A stretch of 64,000 nucleotides of DNA from Zeugodacus cucurbitae (GCF_028554725.1 NC_071671.1:66582001-66646000), one strand, 5' to 3'; shown: positions 36,077 through 48,600, counted from the first letter of the stretch. Made by a program: numbers and translations. Notes: generated from the letters alone by a model not told the origin.

Positions 36077-37339
36077 TGTAGATTGTAGTCTATAGAACAG
36101 AACTATTGAAAACCCAGTGTTGCATTTATAATAAATACTCCCGACATTCAAATAGCCATCTAAAACAAAGAAAAAATTCAAATACCTTTCGCATAATTTA
36201 TAGTGCACTGCATAAAAACTAACTGTATGCAACCAAAAAAAGTTAATATTTACCGGTGCATACATGAAACTGCTCATCTTTAATAATGAAGTTAAAATTT
36301 TGCCGACGGCTACTCAAACTGATGCTGCCACAGACTCCCCTCAGGTCGTACACTGTTGCTGGTCGCTTGCAAGTTTGGAGAACAAAAGCAAGGACGCAAA
36401 AGAACGCAATGCCAGCAGTTGACCGGTTGGCAGTGACTTTGTTGAGTAAGCAAAGAAAGAGTAGAGAAGAGAATTAAAAGTTAATTGCCATTTCATTGCG
36501 GCGCGGTCAAAAGAAGTTTTTAGCATTTTGCACGTGTTTTACCATCATTAACATTAGCTAGAATACAACAACACAAATAACAAGAGCAACAAGCATATAG
36601 TGTTAAAGCAATAGCTAATGAAAAAGTTAGCCAGTCGGCAAAGAGTTTTACGTAGACAAATAACAACACGCTATGTATTTGTGAGAGAGACTACACGCGA
36701 TATACGCAAAATGCCGATGGGAAGTTAAATTTCAGTTTACCAACGTAAAGAATTTACCTTAATGCTACAAAAATTAATGGCGTCAAAAATAACTGAAGTA
36801 ATAATAAATAATAACCATAATAAATGTTGAAAGAAATGGAAGTACTGTAGAGAAATTTAAAAATGTTTGCCAGGTGCTTTGAGATGGGCTTGGCAGTGAA
36901 TTTAGAGTGAGTTTTAGATCAAACTTAGAAATTTACCTACATCGTGAAAGCTCTTTCGACTTCCAACGTCATCCAGAGACCTTGTTTTTAACCTCAGATG
37001 GGGTTAACCACCTATGGGGTTGCACGAATTTTCTTCTCCCTGTACCGGAATCCAAAAGTTTACAACAACAATTCAATTGCCGTAAAATTTTTAGATTATC
37101 AAACATTCTAGTAGTTCACTTCTTCGACAAACTTACATGCGAACCACCCATTACCCCATCAGATTACACTTTTTTTGATAAACTCGTAAGTTCATCAACA
37201 AAACTGACCAACGTTTACAAAGTCACAGCGTCATTCTCACACCAGCACAGAGACTCAAACAACGAGACATTCATCCAAGCACAATCACTCGCTCATAACA
37301 ACATAATAAACAGCCAAACTCACAGCGGTTAAAACGTGT
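36077..37339. other. Non-coding stretch
   Basis: No recognised gene. A 141-codon + strand frame at 36907-37332 has no family resemblance and no splice or start context, and frames of this length occur by chance in 64 kb. It is noted because it runs up to the GC-rich island. Confidence 0.4.
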
Positions 37340-37640
37340 CTTCTGCCGCGCTTGTAGCTGTCAATGCGGCGCACAGCGGCTCTCACTTTGCGTTTGACTG
37401 CCGACGGCGGACGGCCGACGTCTCGCTGCTTGGGTCACTGACCACAGACACACCGGGCGTTGGGTAGCGAGCGCCGACTGCTGGCATGATCGGTCGACCA
37501 GCCTGCCGGACTCGCCGTGATGGCTGTAGTGTGCTATCTGGTTTGACACGTCTGCCGTCGACTGCACGTACTACGGCTGGACTGACCGGCTTCGCTACAA
37601 ACAGACACAGCCACACTTATGTAGACAATGCCGCGCGCAC
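37340..37640. promoter_or_regulatory. CpG-rich island, possible promoter or first exon
   Basis: About 300 bases here are strikingly GC- and CpG-rich compared with the AT-rich surroundings, with many CGGC, GCCG and CGAC words. This may be a promoter or a first untranslated exon on either strand. No clear TATA box or initiator was identified. The overlapping reverse-strand frames (68 and 77 codons) do not match a family. Confidence 0.3.
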
Positions 37641-39148
37641 CGCATGTTCATGGCGCTGACGTTGCTCCCGGTTGTGTTGGTCTAAATGCGTGCGAGTGTG
37701 TGTCTATGTGTATCGAGTGCCCCAGACAAGTTGGTAGATGAACCGACTGGCAGTCAACAGTTGGCCAAACATGCGAAACAGCGGGGCTTCTGCTGCCATC
37801 TTCACAATCTACCTACACTCTTTTGTTGCTCATTTTCACTAATGGCTTTTTTAGTTGTTTTCTTTTTCTGTTTTTCCGTTTTTTTTTCGTCTTTCATTCA
37901 ATCAAATTACTGTTCTTTATTGCCTGTACGTTTTTTTTGTCGCTTCGTGCTGTTTTGCTCACAAGTTTCTTGATTCCTTATTAATGGCAATGTAATCATA
38001 ATTATAATTGTATTTTGTTTCCATTTTATTTGCCTTTTGATCCGGTTTTGCTTAATGTCAGCGTTGTTTTTTCTTAAGTTATTATCATTTTTGTTATTAT
38101 GACTACAGCCGACATATGGTAATTTAATGCTAGTGACACGAAAAATACTTGGAATTTAATTAAAGCAATTGTTCAACTACAATGTATTAAACTATTTTTT
38201 TTCCACGAAATGTCAAATTAAATTCAAAATATACATAAAATTATCACATTTTTTCCTCTGCAAATCTACACTCATTTTATATCCAAAATATAGTTATAGC
38301 CTTTTCGCACAGCCAAATTAATGTAATACATTAAGATTTTAATTTAGAAACCAGTTTTAGCATTTTACACAGACGGACACTCGATTAACGATCAGCAGGT
38401 ACATATTTTTGTTTTTGCTGTTCTTAAAAAGATGTTAAGTTTCATCAGCCGATTGTTATTAATTAATAACCAGCAGAGCTGCATTCCACTTTCAACTCGA
38501 TTTGTATTCGATTAAAAAATAATGTAGTAGAATAAGTTTTTCCTGTTTTATGGTAAATCGATCTAAATTAGGGCCTTAATCGAGAAGGTTAATTGATCAA
38601 TTAACTCCTGTGCTAAAAAGTAGTTGGATTAGCCCTAATCTACTCCTTCAGATTTTAAACCAACTTAAAAATTAATTTCAACTGAAATGGCACATGTGGA
38701 TAATTATCAGTTTAATATTAGTCTAAAAATTCCCGAAAGAAGTCTATCTATCCAAAAAAAAAACTATCAAACATTTATTTACGAGTTTATCTGTTATCAA
38801 GTTCTAAAAAAGAAAACTATTAAGGTTATATTAGTATTGATTAATATTTAGCTTTCTTTAATTACATAGGAAGTAATGTAACATAATTAGCTAAAACTAG
38901 TTATTCTTATAACAAAAATTTCACTAGTTGTACTAGTAGATAAGAAGATGATGGTCTGATCCAACGATTTGCTATAGGTACTGTTGCGTTACTTTAGAAA
39001 GTATTCTTTACTATTTTCAAACCTTAAAGGTAACGCTTTGTGCGTTGAATTGAAGACGCCTTCCAATTTTTCTATTTTTCGAACAACGGATCAAATAGTT
39101 CGGCGAAGAGAACTCTCCAAGATAATTTCGAGTAATATTTACATCTTG
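37641..39148. other. Non-coding stretch
   Basis: T-rich low-complexity sequence from 37850 to 37950, then AT-rich sequence with nothing recognised. The frame at 37686-37973 is composition-driven. Confidence 0.5.
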
Positions 39149-39587
39149 CATTGTGTTGAAGCAACACCGCGCCGTTTGTTCTGCTTTTTCCCGCATGGAT
39201 AAGGAGGCGAAGCGAATGGGTCTGGAGGTGAATGAGGACAACGGCGAATACCGCAGACGATGGAACGACGAGCTATACGAGTTATACGACGACATTGACA
39301 TAGTTCAGCGAATAAAAAGACAGCGGCTACGCTGGCTAGGTCATGTTATCCGAATGGACGAAAATACTCCAGCCCTGAAAGTGTTCGATGCAGTACCCGC
39401 CGGAGGAAGCCGAGGAAGGGGAAGGCCTCCACTCCGTTGGAGGGACCAGGTGGGGAGCGACCTGGTTGCACTTGGGATCTCCAACTGGCGCCGAACTGCG
39501 AAGGAGAGAGAGAGGTGGCGCACTATCGTCGATTCGGCTATAACCGGCTAAACGGTTGCAACGCCAATCACATACATTGTGTTGAAG
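39149..39587 (+). mobile_element. 5'-truncated non-LTR retrotransposon fragment with 13-bp target-site duplication
   Basis: A 13-base direct repeat CATTGTGTTGAAG flanks the insert at 39149-39161 and 39575-39587. That is what target-primed reverse transcription leaves around a LINE copy. The 413 bases between encode only part of an endonuclease/reverse-transcriptase protein, ending at a stop at 39549-39551 and followed by a 23-base tail without a poly-A. GC content is higher than that of its surroundings. Confidence 0.8.
39162..39551 (+). pseudogene. Non-LTR reverse transcriptase fragment with internal deletion
   Basis: The first part, AFSRMDKEAKRMGLEVNE, resembles the segment shortly after the reverse-transcriptase catalytic YxDD in RTE/jockey-type elements. 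The second part, NGEYRRRWNDELYELY, then IKRQRLRWLGHVIRM, GRGRPPLRW and SNWRRTAKERERWR, is the typical C-terminal tail. Normally over 100 residues separate these two parts, so an in-frame deletion has joined them. The frame is still open for about 125 codons, suggesting a fairly recent copy, but the catalytic residues and endonuclease are missing. Confidence 0.85.
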
Positions 39588-42292
39588 AAAGATATGGTAC
39601 AAGATTGGAACTCGTTATGTCATAAACGAAATGAACTGTCAAACGACGTCATGATATATTGTATTATTTTGTCACTTACACACCGTAAAAAGTAGCGAGA
39701 CTAAGAAGAGATGGGATGGATCTTGTGAATTAATGGAATGATTTTATTAAGTTTTTTTTTCGCTTAATTTACTGGAGACTTTGACAACCACTTCTTCTGG
39801 TGTAAGATCAGGAAAGTTTTGTGGTTAATATAGATCCATAATAAAAATATATATTTTCATGGACCGTTAGGACGATGGAACATAAGTGCGATCGGCGAGA
39901 TATACCAACAGAGTATGGCCAAAAAATGGATTTTTCAGTAACTATATCCTGTAATTAATTTATTATTTTAGAAAATCCCTTTTTCGAACTTCCAAATATT
40001 TCGATTTTGTTGGCTAACTTTGAAAATCAGAGAATGCAATTTTTTTACTTTGGTCTGAATCACCCGGAAAAATTATTATTATTTTTTTCAATAATCAGCC
40101 GAGTATTGTACAGTGTAATCTATGGGAGAAAACACTTTAAAAAAGATAGTGATTTAGGGGCCTATTAAAACTTTCTAGATACCTCATTTGTCATACATCT
40201 ATCATTTGACATTTCATCAGTCATCCATGTGTCCATGTTATATGGATATAAGTAATATCAGCGATCGAACTTTTTACGTACTGCCGTACATTAATGCACT
40301 CATACATAGCTACAAACATACATCCATATATACATATTTACAGTTATAAGCGATAAAATGTCAAATAGCGCCACAAAACTCGTTAGGCTGCACGGCATGT
40401 GGCAAGTGGCAATTTTTTGCTAGATAAATTTATAGCTTAAATGCAGGCATGCACCGTATGTACATACATATGTACAAGTATGTTTTACGTCAAAGCAACA
40501 AAAACAAAAAAGCAAACTACAAACTGAAAGCATAAAAACTAGCTAGGAGCAGTTGAATGAATGCAAAAAAGTTGCCAATAACACCAAAGCGCAATCCCAT
40601 AAATGTCTATGTGTGTGAGTATTTGCGAGAAAACTTGTTAAAATGGCGCCACACGGCACACACGCACACACACACATATGCAACAGCGGTAGCAACAACA
40701 CATGCATGGCGCTGGTTTAGTGTCGCCACAAATACTGCTTTTCGGCGTTGCCATTTTCTGTTTAATTTGCACTTCGGCAGGATGGGCAGAGAAAATGCAT
40801 AACTAGCGCATGAGAGAGAGGGAGATGAAGTGAGAAAAACGGAGCTGTTAAATGCATGTAAATCCGCTACTTTGGCTTTGGCTGCAGCTTTGTGGCAAGC
40901 TTGCGTTTTATGCATTTTTTTGTTTTTGTATTTTGTGTTTTTTGCTGGTGGTTTGCTCGCTTCGTTATTTGAATAGCTGTATGTTTGTAACGGCAAATTG
41001 CATTTTATTTTTTTATTTATTATTTGCAGTTTTTGCTGTGCAACTTGCGAAATGACTCGGCAAAGCAAATAAATTATGGGCGGCATTCAAAAGGTGGACA
41101 ACAAAAATAAATGAAATAAAACGGAGAGAAATAAATATAAATAAAAATGGAATAAAAAATGCCTGAAATTCCAGTGAATGCGCGCAAATAAATATAAACT
41201 AAAAAGCAATAGAATTTACCACAACAATTTGTTGTTCGCAAAGATTAAAACGACCGACCTGCAGCGGCGCTAAGCGAATGGGAGAACGAGAGAACGAGCG
41301 CACTGTATAGTACAGCAACAAAGCTGCAAATCTGTTTAATTAGTCAAAAAGCCGCAGCATAAATACAACGCAAAACCGCCAAACGCATTCAACAAGTTCA
41401 CTAAATAGCCAACCACCAACAACAACAGACTGCCAACAACCACAACGATCAGGCGTTGATACCAATGAGCGTAGGTCAAATTTGAATGCGAGGGAGTTCA
41501 AAATATTATCCATTATAAGAGATATAAATAACTTGTGTTTTTGCCAATATTCCATTCACCAAAGCACCTTCTTATGCCTCCTCTTCATCTTCTTTAAAGT
41601 GGCAAATTGTAAGAAATATAATCATTCGTGATTATGTGGCGGCTTAACAAGCTCTCCTGTGGTTTTTCTTTTCTAGTTTTTTATTTTTTGTTTTTCGCTA
41701 AACTCCCTGTGGTGCCCCGGCAATTGAGTGCCTATTTAACAATTTTAGACTTGATTAATTCATCAAAGTGTTGATTTTAATGATTTGTTGAGTAGCGAGA
41801 ATTGCGTAATGCTTTATGTAGACACGCAGACACACACAGTACTTAATTACAAACAAAATTACTTGATTAATTGCAGCTGATTAGCGTTGGTTGCCTTTTA
41901 ATAGCACTCACTATGTGCGCTTTTAGAAAATATAAATCGAGTCTTTCAAACATTATAAAACACTTTTTGTGGGAGAAGAGATACTTTTTGTTGTTTTAAT
42001 TGTAATAAAGGTATTTAATTTTGAGCTCCATCTTTTCTTAAGCTCGATATCATAGTATAATTTACCACCACAATAGAGTCCTAAAATATTCCTTAGAGAA
42101 TTTAGAAATATTTATCAATTAACTGAGGATGATGAAATCAATACAGCAAGGTCAAGATAAAGACCTAGAGGTATGACTAGAATCTCCGAAATTCTTATGC
42201 AAAGGTTCTCTCGAAGTGCCTCTGATCGTTTGTTGGTCACTCTAATAAGCTAAGCATGTGGTTTATGGATAACACTAACTTTTGATTTTAAT
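39588..42292. other. Non-coding stretch with CA microsatellite
   Basis: A CACACG/CACACA run lies at about 40658-40677. The long reverse frame 40607-41086 (159 codons) is Lys/Ala/Val-rich with a Cys/Val stretch coded by the microsatellite, and is rejected as a gene. No family was recognised elsewhere in these 2.7 kb. Confidence 0.45.
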
Positions 42293-42376
42293 CCAATCGT
42301 CGAAACAGCTCTCAAAATCGATTTTCGGGATAACCTTGGCTCTTTCGCCGATGTTTCGATGGCCCTTTAAGGTTCT
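42293..42376 (-). pseudogene. Mariner transposase remnant, downstream half of a split copy
   Basis: The minus strand reads LKGHRNIGERAKVIPKIDF-ESCFDDW, an open match to the C-terminal part of irritans-like mariner transposases and to the remnant at 25945-26152. It is cut at 42376 by the Helentron-like insertion and continues beyond 43037. Confidence 0.8.
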
Positions 42377-43037
42377 TTTTATACTCTCGCAACAAAAGTT
42401 GATAAGAGAGTATTATAGTTTTGTTCACATATTGGTTGTTTGTAACACCCAAAACTAAACGAGTTAGATATAGGGTTATATATACCAAAGTGATCAGGGT
42501 GAAGAGTGGAGTTCAAATCCGAATGTCTGTCTGTCCGTATGTCCGTCTGTCCGTCCGTCCGTGCAACGGATAACGTGAGTAAAAATTTAGATATCTTGAT
42601 GAAACTTGGAACACACGTTCCTTGGGACCGTGAGAGTGTTGCTTTCGAAAATCGGACCACTGCCACGCCCACAAAATGGCGAAAACCGAAAACACAAAAA
42701 GTGTCATAACTAAGCCATAAATAAAGCTATGGAAATAAAATTTGGTATGAAGGATCGCACTATGAAGGGGCATATTTGGATGTATTTTTTTTGGGGAAAT
42801 GGGCGTGGCCCCGCCTCCAAATCGGTTATTTGTATATATCTCGCAAACCAATAAAGCTATATAAACCAAACTTTCTGCAGTCAGTTCCTTTAGGTACCCC
42901 ATCACACACCATGAAATTAGTTGAAATTGGATAATAAACACGCCAACCTCTATAAACTATATAAATAAAGTTAAATAAATAAATTGCGAGAGTATAAAAT
43001 GTTCGGTTACACCAGAACTTAGCCCTTCCTTACTTGT
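42377..43037 (-). mobile_element. DINE-1/Helentron-like repeat, copy C, internally deleted (661 bp)
   Basis: Same family as copies A, B and D. On the minus strand it starts ACAAGTAAGGAAGGGCTAAG at 43037 and ends with the hairpin CAAC-TTTT-GTTG and TATACTCTCGCAA reversed at 42377. Compared with A and B, the middle third is missing (roughly the part corresponding to 9290-9830), with the join near 42950. It retains the GACG/GACA microsatellite (about 42525-42560). It has inserted into a mariner remnant. The 142-codon frame 42513-42941 is a repeat translation. Confidence 0.8.
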
Positions 43038-43202
43038 TATTTTTGGAATTAGGAAAAAGGGACTCGGAGCCACTCGGCGAATATGCAGGCTGAGGGGAAT
43101 TCTCGAACAAGCAACGAAGTGTGAGCTTTTAAGAAACGAATATCGCCAAACTCATAAGAACACGTGTAACCTTATTTGGACAATTTGATTTTTAGACAAT
43201 TG
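43038..43202 (-). pseudogene. Mariner transposase remnant, upstream half of a split copy
   Basis: On the minus strand the perfectly recognisable AHTSLLVREF (about 43097-43126) follows the position of the second catalytic aspartate in mariners. It is followed, after a frameshift, by PQPAYSPSGSESLFPNSKN, a degraded PQPPYSPDLAPCDFFLFPKLK. The outer part near 43185 matches the inner region near the right end of the element at 25891-26253. It joins to 42293-42376 once copy C is removed. Confidence 0.85.
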
Positions 43203-44382
43203 GACATATTTTCATGGTTCAAAGTATTGCTTTTTTCTAAGAAGGAAATGCATATGATTTTTGCTTGAATTGCTTCGCGAGTTCAGTTTTCTAGGCAGAA
43301 CTGATGTAAATTGTGTTCAAAAATTTAAACGTTACATTTTTCTTCATCCACTTAAGACACTAAAAAAATGCCGATTTGTTTAAGCACTCTTACACCTAGA
43401 GTATAATGTCCATTACAACAATTATTTATAGCCACTACTGAAGCAAACTCTACGTTGTTTTCTTGCCTTTTTGTTACATTTATTATTATTATTGTTATTG
43501 TAACAAACAAACTTTTATTATTACATTATCAACACCGAATATTTGGACGATTCCATATTTTTATGACACGAGAATTACAAAAGACATGCAAAATAATGTC
43601 ACACAATAGCAATAAAAGCGATAAAAAATAAATTGAGCGGAAGTTCTTAAAGGCCAACAAATGTTGAATGCTTTTATGGCTGTAAATTGCTATTGTCAGC
43701 CTAGAGGTCAGTTAAGACGAAACACAAATGTTTTTAAAGGCCAAATAAAATATTTTAATTTCAATTTATTTTAGTGTATTTTGTATGCTTCTTAACAAGA
43801 ATTAACCTGTTCCTTTCAGCAAGACAACAACAAGTCACCTTAACAAGTAGAATGGTGGCATAGTGCAGCAGAATATAATAGTGAAGTGCATGAGCCAGAA
43901 TGAGAATGTAAAGGAAACTGCAAAAAATACAAAAACAAAATGCAAGCGCTCCAACTTGAGCACGTTTTGCCACAATTATTTGCCATTGTTGTTTTTGTCT
44001 CCATTCTCCGTACTCCTTGTGCATTGTTCCTCATTTGTCTTTGAATTTTTTTCTGTTAGCGCGCTATTTTTTATTCGCGTCCACCGTCCACCGTCGACGA
44101 GTTGGCCATTTAAGTGAACATTTAACTTAAGCAACTTAACTTTTTTCACTCTTTTGTTGTTTTTACTTTTTATTTTTTATTTTATTAAATTTTTTTTTAG
44201 TTTTCCAGGCAATTTAGTAAGCCCACTTGGCAACTAAAGTGTAGTTTACAGAGTGAAGGCAATTTGTTTTGGCGCATTGCGGAGTGAGTCGGTTTAAGAA
44301 TTAGTGGTTGGCGTAATGAAGCAGTGGGTTTACTATTTTTCGAAGAATTCTTTGCTAAAATAAAAACAAAAAAACATTTAAG
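43203..44382. other. Non-coding stretch
   Basis: AT-rich, with T-rich runs at 44155-44205. Overlapping frames at 43761-44117 on both strands are low-quality and match nothing. Confidence 0.5.
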
Positions 44383-44524
44383 TCACAAAATATTTAGTTG
44401 CAATTCTCTAATCTCGAAATATCGGGATTGGTCATTTTTAGATCACGAAGTTTTCAGTTGTAATTAAATAATCTCGAATTAACGGGTTTAGCAAACTTTG
44501 AGTTCACGAAATTTCGGGATTATC
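44383..44524 (+). repeat. Tandem repeat with a 60-base period, about 2.3 units
   Basis: Units start at 44383, 44443 and 44504 with TCAC[AG]AA. The first two share TTTCAGTTG[CT]AATT and AATCTCGAA-TA-CGGG, then a variable ending. The third is partial. It is a local duplication with 20-30% divergence between units. Confidence 0.7.
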
Positions 44525-47466
44525 AATAATATTCTAAAATTCAGTATTTATACATATTCATATGAGTTTCTCATTCGTCACTGATTTAACTACGAATATA
44601 TGTATTTGCTTGTCCCTACATATATACTCATGTAAGTAATTGATTAAACATCACATTTATGCTTCAACTATGAATATGCACTGTCAGCTTGACAAGTCTA
44701 GGCTGGGCTAGATAAGCCACATTGATTATAAATAAATCGTTCTACATGACACTTTGGACAAGAATTAATTGCATAATACAAACTATATTACAAGCGCTGC
44801 AACAGGGGCGGACAGGCGAATGGGCGTGACAAACGAACTGGCGAAAAACCTGCCGGCTTACACACACATACACAGCAACTAACACAATCACACATGGAGC
44901 ACATAAATATGCCGTTTAGCAGGTTGTGTATTTGCGAAAAACCAGCAGAAAAAGCTTCGAAAACAACAGAGAAGAAAAGCGAGCAAAACAATGACAAAAA
45001 AAATCGGCCTTAAGAAAGCGGCTTCAACGGCGAAGAAGCTAAAAATCGTTTAAAAAATGTTGAACTATAAATCAGTTGAGACACTGCAACTGGAAGTGGG
45101 CACTCAGGTGGAAGCGTTTGAGTAAGAAATTAGAGTGTAGCAAGAAAATCACAGCATACTCAAGATGAAGAAGTAGTGTAAAGCCAGAAAGCAACAACAC
45201 TTATGACGATGGTCTTCTACTGTGCGCTAAGCTTATCTTCAGTACTGAGACTTTAGTTTTTTGCCTACGCAGGTAGAGACTACTCTTGATGGGCATCTGA
45301 AGCAGAAATTACGGCTTTAAAGCTGTCCAATGAAAAAAAGTATTTTCCCAAATCACTCGTAAAGTTACTGCAACAAAAATACTGAGGTGACACAAGCAAG
45401 CAATCAACAATACCCAGGAGGCATCGAATATTTTGTAAACATAATAAATATACATATATAAATTAACAAATTAACAGAACAGAACGGAGATCAAATATGT
45501 TTTCAAACACGACCAACCATTATAGGTGTCTTCTCTTCATTTTATTGGCTTTCCAACCATTTTAAATTATAAAACTCTAGTCAAACCCGAGTTGAAGAAG
45601 TTCACTGAAGTGACAGCTAATAATACACGAATTCTAGAAGTCAAAAGAACTTAGAATAGATTGGCGTATCGAACAAGCAACTGAAATAAATCGAAGAAAG
45701 GTACACCAGGTGTACTACTTTAAACGGGATATGCTCCTTTATTTTATTACTGACTGACTATATATGACTAGATTGTTGTTCACTTGTAAATTTTTTATAA
45801 GAGAGTAGAGCTTAAGCATAACCGGCTTTTAATTCTGAGAAGAGTTGCCTTGATAAAAGAGTTTAATTCGTGAATAAACTCTAAACCTATCTCACTTCTT
45901 CGGTACTCTTTTTAGTACATCATCACTTTCAAGCCCCAACATTTTTTGGTAATGTTAATAAGTAATTCAAAGTGTCTTTTGTTTCTAAGAAATGCTTACT
46001 AGATGACTTTCATGTGTATAATGAAGAATTTTTGTATTTGTAGACTATCAACTAAACGCTACTATTTACATCTTTTGCATTACTTTATAAGCGCTTTTCT
46101 TAGTAAGCTACTTATTTTGACTTTTCGACTTTTAAATAGCAGGCACAAGGGTATTATAATTTGGTTCACTTAAAATGGAAATAAGAAAACGGTAAAATAA
46201 CTTTAATATTAAATAAGTTTCTTTTGCTTTCATTCTTGATAAACTGTCTTCAAAGAACACTGTTAACTGCCAAAAGAGTAAGTGAAATCAACTTAGTGAA
46301 AGGTGAATTATTAATGTAAGACATTTAAGAAACTTTATGGGATTTCAGAATTTTTATAAAATTCATTTTCAAATTATTTTAGAGTGTTTATAAATAAAAA
46401 GAAAATTAGAAATATTTAAGCAAATATATATTTTATATCAAATTGAGAGTTCAAAGCTTCTGCAACTACCCTTATGACTTTGTGTATTGTCGTTTGCTTT
46501 GCATTGATTTATGCCTGTCTTGTGTTCCATTTTACTTTATTGAGAAAAAAAAATGTGAATCAGTAATACGCGCCATTTGTCAAAGGAAACCGCGTTGCAC
46601 AAAAGTAGTACACAAAATAACTGTAAAATATGAAATTTTACACGACAAAAAACAGGATATTACTTAAAACGCGAATAATATGCAATGTCCCCTGCATGAC
46701 TGTATGAATATGTATGTATGTGCTTATGGGAGTGTGTGTGAAATCAAGCAAACAAAGTGCTCATTGTAACATTCATTATTCGCCTTTAGTTGTTGTGCAA
46801 CGAAGCGGCGCAGCGCCTCCACTGTGCCTTTGTATGCAATGCCACCCCACACACACACACACCATGGGGAGTTGGTTGAATATGGGAACGCGCCTCCTGA
46901 GTGTTGCGTGTGCGACCGGTGGCAGCGAGCTGATTGTCATTGCACAAACCCTCCAAATGCTGCCAAAACCACTTTGATTGATTGTGTCTATTGTGTTTTT
47001 CGCCACTACACTCACTGCAAGCGCCTGCAAGAGTGAGTGTGTATGCATATGTTCAAGCATAGATAACTGCTGGTTGGTGGCTGGTGGCGCGAAGAAATTT
47101 TAGCAAAATTAAAAATGGCAAATTTCTAACGAAAAGTGCACGCGTCGTTGTGTGTTAGAACTGTATGTGTTTGTGTGTGTATGTGCTCGCAAGTGCTTTG
47201 TCAGTGGCATGAAAAATTATGTCGTTGAAAATAAATTTAGATGGGTTTGCAATAATTTTCCATTGTGGAAGTTAAGTGCCCGACAAATAAGGCAAAAGTC
47301 ATTTTTCAATTTCTAGCTGTCGCTGTACTCAATGAAATAGCATAAATACTTAATGCTTCTGCAGAAATTATATACTCACATACATATGTAAGCATGTAAA
47401 TAATTTCAAAAATTCATGAAAATCAACAGACTCTTAACTGCTTACAAGCATAAGTGCCCTTTCGGA
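44525..47466. other. Non-coding stretch
   Basis: No recognised gene. A CACACACAC run at about 46849-46861 creates overlapping frames at 46714-47060, which are rejected. TG-rich microsatellite sequence lies at about 47165-47182. Confidence 0.45.
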
Positions 47467-47660
47467 AATATCGGTTTAAAGTGACTTAACACGAAAGACA
47501 GCTTAACCTGTTTCTACTAAATAATGAAAAATTTTATTTAGAATCTTGTCAAATTAGATGTATTAATAAAGAATCATAAAAAATACCGATTTAAAGTCAC
47601 TTAACAACCAAAACAGCTTAACTCGATTCTACACAGATTTGAAAAATTTCTTTCGAAAAC
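47467..47660 (+). repeat. Local tandem duplication, period about 116 bases
   Basis: AATATCGGTTTAAAGTGACTTAACA... at 47467 and AATACCGATTTAAAGTCACTTAACA... at 47582 continue alike through CAGCTTAAC and TTTCTAC / ATTCTAC to the following A/T-rich part. Divergence is about 15-20% in the first 60 bases and higher later. Confidence 0.75.
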
Positions 47661-48563
47661 TCATTTCAGTGTCTAAAATCATATTTTTTTATATGAATTT
47701 TATGAATTTGTAAAATTTCTAAATTTTCGAATATTTTTACGCCATCACATCACTCAAAATATACTTTTCAAATGCTAAATTCGAATATGAATTTCTAGCT
47801 TCAACTAAATATGTTTCGAACTTTCGCATGAATGACATGTTAATACATAAAATGTTTATTACTAAGCTGCCAGTGTAAGCTTCTTAATTTATTTCATACA
47901 AAATTCGTCAAAACTTTCGACATAAAATTTGATTCCTACACTTTCCACACTTTTTTCCTGCGTCATAAAAGTAATTACTTACAGTTCTAGCTAAAAACAC
48001 ATACACATTCACATACATATATAAGGACATGTTTACACACATGCCAAACAATATTGACAATTTGCATGTCATTTAAACGCAAGATTACACAGCAATATTC
48101 TGCTTTACATAGCACACACACATACAAACATGCAAACAAAATTAAAAAAACACCACACTCATACATACACATATGAGCTTGTAAATAATTTGACATATGC
48201 GCTTGTGTCAATCGCAAAAGTTTGAAAGCCGCCTACACGCCGCCGCCACCCTTGGGAATACAACGAACTTCCCAACGAATATATTTCTATGAATTTCCAT
48301 TTGTCATATATTATATAAAAACACACACATGCATACCTACAGGCATCTCTGGTAATCATGTGTCTGTGTTTAAAGCGAAAACTCCTCCCAGCAAATGCTG
48401 CTGCCGCTTATTTTAAAGACACTTATGTATGTGTCTACTAGCGCATATGTTTGTCTATATTCGTTAGATAATTTATTCTCTTTCCCTTCATTGCTCACAT
48501 CCTTGCGCAGCTACCCTTCAATTAAAATAAAAGCAATTTAAACTCACTTGTTTTCTATTTTAG
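47661..48563. other. Non-coding stretch ending in an acceptor-like tract
   Basis: AT-rich, with CA-rich segments near 48000-48175 whose reverse-strand frames are rejected. The end (TTGTTTTCTATTTTAG) is a plausible splice acceptor. Confidence 0.45.
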
Positions 48564-48600
48564 CAAACGAGTTGTGTCAGCAGTTGGAAAACATAGCTTC
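48564..48600 (+). other. Candidate small exon 1 of a pair (37 bases)
   Basis: Acceptor TTTTCTATTTTAG ends at 48563 and donor GTAAGC starts at 48601. In frame 2 it encodes KRVVSAVGKHSF with no stop and ends on a codon boundary, joining in frame with the second candidate. No protein family was recognised. Confidence 0.3.

Noticed and set aside
36907..37332. 141-codon + strand frame with ordinary composition
   Set aside because: No similarity recognised and such lengths are expected by chance in 64 kb. Kept only as a note because it abuts the CpG-rich island.
40607..41086. 159-codon reverse-strand frame
   Set aside because: Composition is set by CA microsatellite and A-rich DNA; overlapping frames on the other strand; no motif.
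42513..42941. 142-codon reverse frame, plus similar frames at 8905-9267, 15315-15954 and 53834-54392
   Set aside because: They are translations of the same DINE-1/Helentron-like repeat, recurring in each copy with indels; not genes.
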